7,338 nucleotides of DNA from Planctomycetes bacterium UBA2386 (GCA_002343845.1 DDSQ01000028.1:252-7589); one strand, 5' to 3'. Shown: positions 1 through 6,668, counted from the first letter of the stretch. The notes: generated from the sequence alone by a model not told the origin. Translations and numbers: made by a program.

Positions 1-3000
1 CCGGCCATCTTGTCGCCGACCGAGATGCGGCGCTTGGTCGACACGTAGACCTTCACCATCTCGAGCACGCCCTGGGGCAGCTCGTCGCCGCGTGACAGCC
101 GGTTCACCAACTTGTTCTTGTCGGCTTCCGACTCTTCGATGCGCTCGCCGAACTCCTGCAGGATCTGCATCAGAGCGGCCTTCTGCTTCGCATCGCCGAG
201 TTCCTCGGCAACCTGGCGGACCCGGTCCCGGATCGTGCGCAGGTCGAGGATCAGCATGTCGTCGGCAACCGAGAGCTTCTTGCCCTCGGCCGACGTCACC
301 GCGGCGCCGAGCACTTCCTTGGCGCTCTCGAGCAGCCGCTTGGTGCTGGCCCGGAAGCGCTTCAGGAACTCGATCTCGGCGTTCTTGATCTCCTCGAGGT
401 TGCGAGTGCGCTCGTTCTCGGTGAGGTTGACCTTGCGGCTGTACTTCTCCGCACCGATGACGATGCCTTCGACGCCGGTCGGGACGTCGAGCGACGCGTT
501 CTTCACGTCTTCGCCGGCGCGACCGAAGATCGCGTGCAGCAGCTTCTCCTCGGGCGTCAGCTCGCTCTTGCTCTTCGGCGCGACCTTGCCGACCAGGATG
601 TCGCCGGGCTTGACGCGAGTGCCGACGCGCACGATGCCGCTCTCGTCGAGGTGGCGCAGCGCCTTCTCGGAGACGTTCGGGATGTCGCGCGAGAACTCCT
701 CGCGCCCGAGCTTGGTCTCGCGGATCTCGATCTCGAACTCGTCGATGTGGATCGACGTGTAGACGTCGTCCTTGACGAGGTTCGCGCTGAGCAGGATCGC
801 GTCTTCGTAGTTGTAGCCGTCCCACGGCATGAACGCGACCGTCACGTTCTTGCCGAGGGCGAGCACGCCGTGCTGCGTTGCCGCGCCGTCGGCGATCACT
901 TCGCCCGCCTTGACCTTCTGGCCGAGCTTGACGATCGGCGTCTGGTTCTGGCACGTGCGCTCGTTCAGCGCTTCGTACTTCCGCAGCTTGTACTCGTCGT
1001 CACCGATGACGATGCGCGACGCGTCGACCGCGGTCACGCTGCCGCCCTTGCGCGCCCGAACGACCATGCTCGAGTTGCGCGCGACGACTTCCTCCATGCC
1101 CGTCATCACCACCGGCGCGTCGGTCGTCAGCAGCGGCACTGCCTGCCGTTGCATGTTGGAGCCCATCAACGCGCGGTTGGCGTCGTCGTGCTCAAGGAAC
1201 GGGATCAGCGATGCCGAGACGCCGACGACCTGCTTGGTCGAGACGTCCATGTACTGGATGTCCTTGCCATCGACGAGCGCAGGGTCACCCTTGACGCGCG
1301 CGATGACGCGTCCCTGATCGTCGCCGACGAGCTTGCCGGACTTGTCGACCTCGGTGTCCGCGGGCGCGAGCACCGCGTTGTTCTCCTCGTCGGCGCGCAG
1401 CCGCACGACTTCGTCGGTGACCTTGCCGTTCTTGACGACGATGTACGGCGTGGTCAGGAAGCCGTAGTCGTCGAGCGAGCTGTAGATCGCGAGGCTCGAG
1501 ATCAGGCCGATGTTCGTGCCTTCCGGCGTCTCGATCGGGCACAGGCGCCCGTAGTGCGAGATGTGCACGTCGCGCACTTCGAAGCCGGCGCGCTTGCGAT
1601 TGAGGCCGCCCGGGCCGAGGGCCGACAACCGGCGCTCGTGCGTGAGCTGCGACAGCGGGTTGGTCTGGTCGACGACCTGGCTGAGCTCGCCGCGCGCGAA
1701 GAAGTACTCGATGGCGGACGAGAACGTCTTGCTGTTGATCAGATTGCGCGGCGTGACCGTGTCGACGTTCTCGAGGTTCATCCGCTCCTGCGCGGTGCGC
1801 CGGAGCTTCAGGAAGCCCTTGCGGAACTCGTCGCCCGCGAGCTCCTGGATCGTGCGCACGCGGCGGTTGCCCAAGTGGTCGATGTCGTCGACTTCGCCCT
1901 CGCCGCCGCGCAGCCCGAGGACGTAGCGGATCGCCTGCACGAAGTCCGCCGCCATCAGGGTCTGCTGCGTTTCCGGCGTCGTCGTGCCGAACTTGCGGTT
2001 CAGGCGGAAACGGCCGACGCGACCGAGGCGGTAGCGCGTCTCGTCGAAGAACTTCTCGTGGAACAGCTCCTTCGCCTTCTCGATCTGCGGCGGGTTGCCG
2101 GGGCGCAGGCGCTGGTAGATCTTGAGCAGCGCCTCTTCGTGGCTGTTGGTCGTGTCCTCGCGCAGCGTGTTGAGGATCAGGAAGTCCTCGGGCTCACGCA
2201 GCACCTCGATGTCGCGCAGTTCGCTGGCCGCGATCGCGCGCGCCGCTTCTTCGGTGATCTCCTCGCCGCTGCGCACGAATGGATCGCCACTCGCGGCATC
2301 GACGATGTCGCCGACCGCGTACGTGCCGACCAACGCCTTGGCGAACTTGGCCTCCGGGTCCGACTTCTTCCGCGCGACCTTCTCCACCTCGTAGAACTCG
2401 CGCAGGATCGCGGCGTCCGTCGAGTACTTCGCGTCCATCGCGCGCAGCAGCGTCGTGCACGAGAACTTGCCCGACTGGTCGATGCGGATCGCGACGGCGT
2501 CCTTCTTGGTGACGTTCAGCTCGATCCACGAGCCACGCTCCGGGATGATCCAGCACGAGTGCAGCCGCTTCTCGCCCGTGTGCAGCTCGACCGAGAAGTC
2601 GACGCCGGGCGAACGATGCAGCTGGCTGACCGTGACGCGCTCGCTGCCGTTGACGATGAACTCGCCGCCGCCGATCATGATCGGGATCTCGCCGAGGTAG
2701 ATCTCCTCCTCGACCGGCTCGGGCTTGACCAGGCGGACCCGGATCTTGAACGGGTAGCCGTAGGTCACGCGCAGCTTGCGACACTCCTCGACCGTGTACC
2801 GCGGGCGGCCGAGTTCATAACTGACGTACTCGAGACTCAGGGTCTTGTCGTACGAGTAGATCGGGAACACCTCGCGCAGCAGGGCCTCGAGCCCCTCCAC
2901 CTTGCGCCGGTTGGGCGCGACCTCGGGCTGCAGGAAGCTGAGGTACGACTTCGTCTGCATCTCGACGAGGTCGGGGATCTCGGCGACGGACCGGTACCGG

Positions 3001-3020
3001 CCGTAGACTACGGTCTCCAT
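1..3020 (-). CDS. rpoB: RNA polymerase beta subunit, first 1006 codons (3' end outside window)
   Basis: The beta subunit forms one pincer and part of the active centre of RNA polymerase. The start ATG (3020) has AGGTGG six bases upstream and gives METVVYGRYRSVAEIPDLVE. Landmarks in order: GEIPIMIGGGEFIVNGSERV (110-129) and QLHRSPGVDF (133-142) in the protrusion; lobe region about 150-320 ending with RPGNPP; the rifampicin region at 442-474 (bases 1697-1599); GRLCPIETPEGTNIGLISSL (491-510); PWDGYNYEDAI (732-742) near the active centre; the flap region from about 765; TPEEKLLHAIFG (822-833); and KRRISVGDKMA at the window end. Lys1004 corresponds to the active-site Lys1065 of E. coli; its partner lysine lies just past base 1. 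I translated the whole frame and saw no stop or frameshift. Compared with E. coli the rifampicin pocket is substituted at several positions. rpoC is expected next. Confidence 0.98.
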   Translation of the reverse strand, partial: METVVYGRYRSVAEIPDLVEMQTKSYLSFLQPEVAPNRRKVEGLEALLREVFPIYSYDKTLSLEYVSYELGRPRYTVEECRKLRVTYGYPFKIRVRLVKPEPVEEEIYLGEIPIMIGGGEFIVNGSERVTVSQLHRSPGVDFSVELHTGEKRLHSCWIIPERGSWIELNVTKKDAVAIRIDQSGKFSCTTLLRAMDAKYSTDAAILREFYEVEKVARKKSDPEAKFAKALVGTYAVGDIVDAASGDPFVRSGEEITEEAARAIAASELRDIEVLREPEDFLILNTLREDTTNSHEEALLKIYQRLRPGNPPQIEKAKELFHEKFFDETRYRLGRVGRFRLNRKFGTTTPETQQTLMAADFVQAIRYVLGLRGGEGEVDDIDHLGNRRVRTIQELAGDEFRKGFLKLRRTAQERMNLENVDTVTPRNLINSKTFSSAIEYFFARGELSQVVDQTNPLSQLTHERRLSALGPGGLNRKRAGFEVRDVHISHYGRLCPIETPEGTNIGLISSLAIYSSLDDYGFLTTPYIVVKNGKVTDEVVRLRADEENNAVLAPADTEVDKSGKLVGDDQGRVIARVKGDPALVDGKDIQYMDVSTKQVVGVSASLIPFLEHDDANRALMGSNMQRQAVPLLTTDAPVVMTGMEEVVARNSSMVVRARKGGSVTAVDASRIVIGDDEYKLRKYEALNERTCQNQTPIVKLGQKVKAGEVIADGAATQHGVLALGKNVTVAFMPWDGYNYEDAILLSANLVKDDVYTSIHIDEFEIEIRETKLGREEFSRDIPNVSEKALRHLDESGIVRVGTRVKPGDILVGKVAPKSKSELTPEEKLLHAIFGRAGEDVKNASLDVPTGVEGIVIGAEKYSRKVNLTENERTRNLEEIKNAEIEFLKRFRASTKRLLESAKEVLGAAVTSAEGKKLSVADDMLILDLRTIRDRVRQVAEELGDAKQKAALMQILQEFGERIEESEADKNKLVNRLSRGDELPQGVLEMVKVYVSTKRRISVGDKMA

Positions 3021-3213
3021 GCGATTCCACCTGAGCACCCCGGGGAAGGGTGATTCTGCAGTCTGAAGGGAGCGGCGAGCGTCACACGAACTGACGAGTG
3101 CATCACGGATCGCGCGGGCAGCACGCGACGCGAACAGACACGCATCCCCGACACGTCGGCGACCACCGACGACCCGGCGATGCGTGCAAAAAGTGATCCA
3201 GCGAGCGGCGAGA

Positions 3214-3241
3214 AGCGTAGGCCCGAGGCATCGTGCCGCAA
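3214..3241 (-). promoter_or_regulatory. Weak promoter candidate upstream of rpoB
   Basis: TTGCGG (3241-3236) is followed after 16 bases by TACGCT (3219-3214) on the minus strand, three of six consensus bases in each box. A start near 3207 would give a leader of about 187 bases. The match is poor; it is listed because internal promoters are known in this gap in other bacteria. Confidence 0.18.
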
Positions 3242-3300
3242 CACAAAACCTCGCGGGCCCAGTGCACGGCCGGCACGGCCAACCGCATCGACGCCGCGCC

Positions 3301-3318
3301 CGCGAGCAGGCGCTCGCG
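3301..3318 (-). other. Strong hairpin 48 bases after rplL
   Basis: A perfect 7-bp inverted repeat CGCGAGC/GCTCGCG with a 4-base loop (GCCT on the minus strand) stands in the first part of the rplL-rpoB gap. The following transcript sequence is GC-rich with no T run, so it fits a pause, stability or processing element better than a terminator. Smaller repeats nearby include GGCCG/CGGCC (3268-3280) and CGTCGG/CCGACG (3154-3171). Confidence 0.4.
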
Positions 3319-3365
3319 ACGACGCGGCGGGGAGCGGAGCCAACCGGCCGCCGGCCGCCAGCGGA

Positions 3366-3770
3366 CTACTTGAGCTCGACCGTGGCGCCAGCCTCGGTGA
3401 GCTTCTTCTTGAGTTCGTTGGCCTCGTCCTTGTTGACGCCTTCCTTGATGGGCTTCGGCGCCTCGTCGACCAGCGCCTTCGCCTCCTTGAGGCCAAGGCC
3501 CGTGATCTCACGCACGACCTTGATGACGTTGATCTTGTTGGCGCCGCCGTCCTTGAGCACGACCGTGAACTCGGTCTTCTCTTCGGCAGCCGGGGCCGCT
3601 GCGCCGCCGGCGGCCGGGGCCGCAACGGCGACCGGCGCCGCCGCCGACACGCCCCAGCGCGACTCCATCGCCTTCACGAGCTGGGCAGCCTTGCCCAGGC
3701 TCAGGCCATCGATCTTCTTGAAGATGTCCTCGAGCTCGGCGTCGAGAACCACGTTTGCATTGTCCGACAT
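3366..3770 (-). CDS. rplL: 50S ribosomal protein L7/L12
   Basis: L7/L12 is the multicopy stalk protein that contacts EF-Tu, EF-G, IF2 and RF3 and stimulates their GTPase activity. The 134-residue product is slightly longer than usual (about 120-128). Residues 1-41 are the dimerisation and L10-binding domain ([20 protein letters not shown]). Residues 42-63 form a flexible hinge rich in Ala, Pro and Gly. Residues 65-134 are the factor-binding domain with [20 protein letters not shown], the conserved [21 protein letters not shown] region (91-111) and a C-terminal VELK. The start ATG (3770) has AGAGGT ten bases upstream (3786-3781). Stop is TAG at 3368-3366. The extra length comes from about ten residues before the first helix. 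It is co-transcribed with rplJ (42-base gap) and followed by the 345-base gap before rpoB. Confidence 0.98.
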   Translation of the reverse strand: MSDNANVVLDAELEDIFKKIDGLSLGKAAQLVKAMESRWGVSAAAPVAVAAPAAGGAAAPAAEEKTEFTVVLKDGGANKINVIKVVREITGLGLKEAKALVDEAPKPIKEGVNKDEANELKKKLTEAGATVELK

Positions 3771-3812
3771 GACTGGAACGACCTCTGGTGGTTTGAGTGC
3801 AGGAAAGAGTGA

Positions 3813-4355
3813 TCAGGAAGCCGGGGGCGCGCCCTGACTCTGGGCGTCGACCCTGGCCTGGATGCAGCGCGCCATGCCGCCGGCAACGGCGCTGACGAGA
3901 CTGGCGAGCGACCGCGCCGGTCCCGACAGGGCCGATGCGATCATGGTCTGGACGGTGGGGCGATCCGGGAGATCGGCGATCGCATCGGCGGCGGCGCCGG
4001 AATAGGCCGTGCCCTCGACGACGCCACCCTTGATCGAGATCGGCGCGTCCTTGGTCTTCTTGATCCACTCGCGGAGGATCTTCGCAGCCTGGATCGCGCC
4101 TTCCTTCTCGGCGAGCGCGACGCCGCAACGACCACGGACGGCGTCGCCGAGGTCGAGCTTCAGGCCCGCGAAAGCGCGCGAGGCCAGGCGCGTGCGCACG
4201 ACACGGTAGCGGACACCGGCCGCGCGCAGCTTGCCGCGCAGATCCAGGTCCTGCTGCGGGAGCAGCTTGCCGAACTCGACCACGACGCACGATCCCATCT
4301 TCTGGAACTCGCGCTGCAGGTCGGCCAGCAGGATCTCGTTGACTAGGTTGGGCAT
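3813..4355 (-). CDS. rplJ: 50S ribosomal protein L10
   Basis: L10 anchors the L7/L12 dimers to 23S rRNA next to L11, forming the stalk that recruits translation GTPases. The 180-residue product is longer than the E. coli protein (165). Residues 1-130 form the globular RNA-binding part: an N-terminal helix NEILLADLQREF, a VVVEFGKL strand, the LRGKLRAAGVRYRVVRTRLASRAF stretch (39-62), and KGGVVEGTAYS near 109-119. Residues 131-180 form the long C-terminal helix to which L7/L12 binds. This tail is comparable in length to that of Thermotoga L10, which holds three dimers. Sequence similarity to model L10 proteins is low in the middle, but position between rplA and rplL makes the call secure. Stop is TGA at 3815-3813; rplL starts 42 bases later. 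Confidence 0.95.
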   Translation of the reverse strand: MPNLVNEILLADLQREFQKMGSCVVVEFGKLLPQQDLDLRGKLRAAGVRYRVVRTRLASRAFAGLKLDLGDAVRGRCGVALAEKEGAIQAAKILREWIKKTKDAPISIKGGVVEGTAYSGAAADAIADLPDRPTVQTMIASALSGPARSLASLVSAVAGGMARCIQARVDAQSQGAPPAS

Positions 4356-4363
4356 GGCAGTGG

Positions 4364-4368
4364 CTCCT
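4364..4368 (-). promoter_or_regulatory. Ribosome binding site of rplJ
   Basis: AGGAG on the minus strand lies eight bases before the rplJ ATG, within the 22-base rplA-rplJ gap. It is one of the stronger ribosome sites in the window and fixes the rplJ start. Confidence 0.7.
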
Positions 4369-4377
4369 ATCTGGCTG

Positions 4378-5064
4378 CTACTGGATGGCGAGCGCGACGC
4401 CCGGCCCCATCGACGTGGACACGACCACCTTCTTGATGAACTCGCCCTTGGCCTGCGCCGGACGCAACGTGCGCAGATGGTCGAGGAAGGCGGAGAGGTT
4501 GCTCGCGAGGTCGTCGGCGGCGAACGACTTCTTGCCGATGGCCGCGTGCACGTTGGCGCCCGCGTCGGTGCGGAACTCGATCTTGCCCGCCTTGAACTCC
4601 TTGACCGCGGCAGCGACGTTCGGCGTCACGGTGCCGGCCTTCGGCGAGGGCATCTTGCCCTGCGGGCCGAGCACTTTGCCGAGCTTGCCGACGTACTTCA
4701 TCATGTCGGGCGACGCGATCGTCATGTCGAAGTCGGTCCAGCCCTTCTCGATCTTGTCGGCGAGGTCGGCCGAGCCGACGAAATCAGCACCCGCCTCGAG
4801 TGCCGCCTTGGCGCGATCGCCCTCGGCGAACACGGCGATCTTGATCGACTTGCCAGTGCCCTTGGGCAGGCTCACCGAACCGCGGACCAGCTGGTCGGTC
4901 TTCTTCGCATCGATGCCGATGCGCACCGCGACGTCGACGGACTCGTCGAACTTGGGACCGGCAAGCGACTTGATGAGCGCGAACCCCTCGGTGACCGGGT
5001 AGCGCTTGTTGCGATCCACCTTCGCGGCGGCTTTTTCGTAGCGACGGCTGCGCGTGCGAGCCAT
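4378..5064 (-). CDS. rplA: 50S ribosomal protein L1
   Basis: L1 forms the mobile stalk next to the E site that helps release deacylated tRNA, and in many bacteria it represses its own operon by binding mRNA. The product has 228 residues, the normal size (E. coli 234). It starts MARTRSRRYEKAAAKVD, continues with VTEGFALIKSLAGPKFDESVD (residues 24-44), a KTDQLVRGSVSLPKGTGK stretch at 55-72 and the signature GKLGKVLGPQGKMPSPKAGT at 126-145, and ends with KKVVVSTSMGPGV. Domain I comes from both termini and domain II from the middle, as in the family. The start ATG at 5064 is preceded by AGGA six bases upstream (5074-5071); a longer open frame extends to 5610 but overlaps rplK and is not L1. Stop is TAG. 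Only 22 bases separate it from rplJ. Confidence 0.97.
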   Translation of the reverse strand: MARTRSRRYEKAAAKVDRNKRYPVTEGFALIKSLAGPKFDESVDVAVRIGIDAKKTDQLVRGSVSLPKGTGKSIKIAVFAEGDRAKAALEAGADFVGSADLADKIEKGWTDFDMTIASPDMMKYVGKLGKVLGPQGKMPSPKAGTVTPNVAAAVKEFKAGKIEFRTDAGANVHAAIGKKSFAADDLASNLSAFLDHLRTLRPAQAKGEFIKKVVVSTSMGPGVALAIQ

Positions 5065-5104
5065 GGATGTTCCTGTGGATGTTAGGCCTGGACGGCAACG
5101 CCGA

Positions 5105-5121
5105 CGGCGCCAGATGCGCCG
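5105..5121 (-). other. Hairpin in the rplK-rplA gap
   Basis: A perfect 6-bp stem CGGCGC/GCGCCG with a 5-base loop (ATCTG on the minus strand) occupies the middle of the 74-base gap. No T run follows, so it is not an intrinsic terminator. It lies 41-57 bases before the rplA start codon and could affect message stability or rplA translation. Confidence 0.35.
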
Positions 5122-5138
5122 CTGCGTCGCCTGAGAAG

Positions 5139-5564
5139 TCAGTCGACGACGCGGATCCCGCAGCTGCGGGCAGTTCCCTCGACCATGCGCATCGCCGCAG
5201 CGATGTCGGTCGTGTTCAAGTCCTTCATCTTCAGCTGGGCCACCTCGCGCACCTGCGCCTTGGTGACCTGCCCGGCGACCTGGCTGCCGGGAGTCGCGGC
5301 CGCAGTGGCCAGCTTCGCAGCTCGCTTCAGCAGCACGGACGCCGGCGGCGACTTGTACTGAAGCGTGAAGGTGCGATCCTTGTAGACCGTGATGATGACA
5401 GGGATGATCAGTCCGGCCTGGGCGCGCGTCTCGTCGTTGAACTGCTTGACGAACTGCCCGATGTTGACGCCGTGCTGACCGAGTGCCGGGCCGACGGGCG
5501 GGGCAGGCGTAGCCTGGCCCGCAGGGCACTGCAACTTGACGATTCCGGTGACTTCCTTGGCCAT
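5139..5564 (-). CDS. rplK: 50S ribosomal protein L11
   Basis: L11 binds the GTPase-associated centre of 23S rRNA and forms the base of the factor-binding stalk; it is the thiostrepton site protein and is needed for RelA activation in bacteria that have it. The 141 residues match the family length exactly. The N-terminal domain (about 1-70) carries the proline switch [14 protein letters not shown] at 22-35, intact, so nothing suggests thiostrepton-resistance changes there. The C-terminal RNA-binding domain (about 76-141) carries [12 protein letters not shown] at 72-83 and VEGTARSCG at 128-136. The start ATG (5564) gives the standard MAKEVTG beginning. It is followed by rplA after 74 bases, the usual pair. 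The long open frame running through 5610 and ending with rplA is in a different frame and does not change this start. Confidence 0.98.
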   Translation of the reverse strand: MAKEVTGIVKLQCPAGQATPAPPVGPALGQHGVNIGQFVKQFNDETRAQAGLIIPVIITVYKDRTFTLQYKSPPASVLLKRAAKLATAAATPGSQVAGQVTKAQVREVAQLKMKDLNTTDIAAAMRMVEGTARSCGIRVVD

Positions 5565-5706
5565 GTCTGTCTCTCAGCGGTCCTGGCGGATGGCCGCGGC
5601 TGCGGCACACCCTCCCACTCGAAGAGGTTTCCGTCCTGGTGGACGGCCGTGTGCGGCGAGGGCCCGCGCACGGAAAGGGGGCGAAGATTGAACCAGATCG
5701 GCCTGG
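5565..5706 (-). promoter_or_regulatory. rplK leader with hairpins; candidate L1 autoregulation site
   Basis: This 142-base stretch between nusG and rplK has no open frame of its own. It contains a perfect hairpin CCGTCC-ACCA-GGACGG (5646-5631), an imperfect one just upstream built on CCGTG/CACGG, and the word GTGGGAGG at 5618-5611. In many bacteria L1 binds the rplK leader, which imitates its 23S rRNA site, and represses rplK-rplA. The word GTGGGAGG also occurs, as I recall, in the 23S L1 stalk helix, but I cannot draw a convincing full L1 site here. The rplK ribosome site is weak (GAGAG, 5575-5571), which would suit translational control. Confidence 0.3.
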
Positions 5707-5709
5707 TCA
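5689..5709 (-). other. Inverted repeat at the nusG stop codon
   Basis: Read on the minus strand, TGACCAG (including the nusG TGA) pairs with CTGGTTCA across a 6-base loop, giving seven base pairs with one bulged T. No T run follows. It may stabilise the nusG message end or mark a processing point; it is too short to be sure. Confidence 0.3.
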
Positions 5710-6237
5710 AATCAACTCGACTTCCCAGTATCCGAGCGACATCGGCGTCGGTCGGCCGAAGAAGTTGACCGAGACGTCCAGGGTGCCCTTCTCGGCATGG
5801 ACGTCCTCGACCACCGCATCGGTGTTCTCGAAGGCGCCGGTCTTGATCTTGACGCGGTCCCCCTTCTTGAACGCGATCGCCACCTTCGGCTGGTCCTTGC
5901 TGGCATCCATGTGCGCCAGGACCTTCTCGACGTCCTCGCCACGGGCCGGCGTCGGCTGCGTGTGGCCGCCGACGAAGTCGCCGAAGCCCGGCGTCTCGCG
6001 CAGCACGAACCACACGGAGTCCGACAACTCCATCTGCACCATCAGGTAGCCGGGGTACAGCTTCCGCCGCTTGACGGTCTTCTTGCCCTGGCGGTGATCG
6101 GCGATCGTCTCGATCGGAACGACGATCTGGGGAACGTGTGCCTCGATGCCGGCCTGCTTGAGGCGCCGCACCATGCTCTCGCGAATGCGGTCCTCGCGTC
6201 CGACCTGCACGCGCAGGAAGTACCAATCGAGCGCCAT
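5707..6237 (-). CDS. nusG: Transcription elongation/antitermination factor NusG
   Basis: NusG binds the clamp of RNA polymerase, promotes processive elongation and links polymerase to Rho or to the ribosome. The 176-residue product has the usual length. The NGN domain covers about residues 4-112, with WYFLRVQVGRED at its start and the core motif RRKLYPGYLMVQME at 57-70. The KOW domain covers about 123-176: KKGDRVKIKTGAFEN, then FFGRPTPMSLGYWEVE. Two KOW positions differ from the E. coli pattern as I recall it: the Pro of GPF is Ala135, and the normally invariant Gly before the VV pair is Ala141. The start ATG overlaps the secE TGA by one base and has a strong GGGAGG six bases upstream. The stop TGA lies in a small inverted repeat (5689-5709). 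The PGFGDF stretch (83-88) and the YWEVE ending are features I associate with planctomycetes. Confidence 0.96.
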   Translation of the reverse strand: MALDWYFLRVQVGREDRIRESMVRRLKQAGIEAHVPQIVVPIETIADHRQGKKTVKRRKLYPGYLMVQMELSDSVWFVLRETPGFGDFVGGHTQPTPARGEDVEKVLAHMDASKDQPKVAIAFKKGDRVKIKTGAFENTDAVVEDVHAEKGTLDVSVNFFGRPTPMSLGYWEVELI

Positions 6238-6668
6238 CACGCCCCTCCCATCAGCATCAGCATGACCTGCGCCAGGCCGTAGTCGGCAAGGGTGAGGAAG
6301 GCGAACAGGACCAGCACCATCACGGTGACCGCCATGGTGCCCTGCACCGCCTCGGCCCACGACGGCCAGGTGACCTTGTGCAGCTCGCTCTCGGTGTCGA
6401 TCAGGGTGTCGGCGATCTTCGGCCGGTTGAGGATCCGTTGGATCACCACCGACACCACCGTGAGCACGCCGAGCGCGATCACCGCGGCGAGGTCGAGCGA
6501 GCCGATCAGCGGGAACGACTCGACGTAGGTGGTGTTCCCCGTGCCGAGCCAGCGCTTCAGCAGATCGGACAGCCCGCCACCGTGGAAGCAGCCGTAGGCG
6601 ACGAGCAGCACGAGCGCCCAGAAGGCGAACATGCGCGCGTGGCGTCCTTGGTCCTTGCGATAGCTCAC
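6237..6668 (-). CDS. secE: Preprotein translocase subunit SecE (three membrane segments)
   Basis: SecE clamps SecY in the Sec translocon of the inner membrane and is essential for protein export. The 143-residue product has three hydrophobic segments at about 12-30, 57-78 and 110-138. The family signature, an amphipathic stretch with ELHKVTWPSWAE, is at 95-106, directly before the last segment. Many bacterial SecE proteins are only about 60-90 residues with one segment; this longer form resembles the three-segment enterobacterial type and, from memory, planctomycete SecE. The start is GTG at 6668; GAGGA (6683-6679) lies ten bases upstream and the next Met (residue 13) would cut into the first membrane segment. 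The stop TGA shares one base with the nusG start, so translation of the two is probably coupled. secE-nusG adjacency is nearly universal and supports the call. Confidence 0.95.
   Translation of the reverse strand: MSYRKDQGRHARMFAFWALVLLVAYGCFHGGGLSDLLKRWLGTGNTTYVESFPLIGSLDLAAVIALGVLTVVSVVIQRILNRPKIADTLIDTESELHKVTWPSWAEAVQGTMAVTVMVLVLFAFLTLADYGLAQVMLMLMGGA
6244..6249 (-). promoter_or_regulatory. Ribosome binding site of nusG inside secE
   Basis: GGGAGG, read on the minus strand, lies six bases before the nusG ATG and inside the final Met-Gly-Gly codons of secE. It fixes the nusG start at 6237 and allows a ribosome ending secE to restart at once. Confidence 0.7.

Larger units (their letters stand above)
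3021..3365 (-). promoter_or_regulatory. rplL-rpoB intergenic region, candidate attenuator/processing region
   Basis: This 345-base stretch holds no credible gene: open frames through it are short, on both strands, and encode Arg/Ala/Pro-rich shadows. On the transcript strand it has at least three GC-rich hairpins (3301-3318, 3268-3280, 3154-3171), a possible weak promoter (3214-3241) and the rpoB ribosome site AGGTGG (3032-3027), six bases before the ATG. In E. coli the rplL-rpoB gap holds a partial terminator and an RNase III site that set how much polymerase is made relative to ribosomal protein; a similar role is plausible but not shown. A TTTTT run at about 3187-3191 has no hairpin directly before it. 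Confidence 0.4.

Noticed and set aside
534..3053. An 839-codon open frame on the plus strand, opposite rpoB
   Set aside because: It is antisense to the well-supported rpoB frame and its product is a low-complexity mix of Arg, Asp, Leu, Val and Ala. Such frames arise because GC-rich codon bias removes stop codons on the opposite strand.
3187..3191. A five-base T run on the transcript strand in the rplL-rpoB gap, considered as a terminator
   Set aside because: No stable stem ends directly before it, and full termination here would block rpoB expression.
3180..3837. Plus-strand open frames spanning the rplL-rpoB gap and rplL
   Set aside because: They run antisense to rplL, have biased shadow-like composition and show no recognisable domain; no ribosome site supports them.
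5065..5610. An N-terminal extension of the L1 reading frame running upstream through rplK
   Set aside because: The extension overlaps almost all of rplK in another frame, is Arg/Gly-rich and has no L1 homology. The ATG at 5064 gives the normal L1 length and has a ribosome site.
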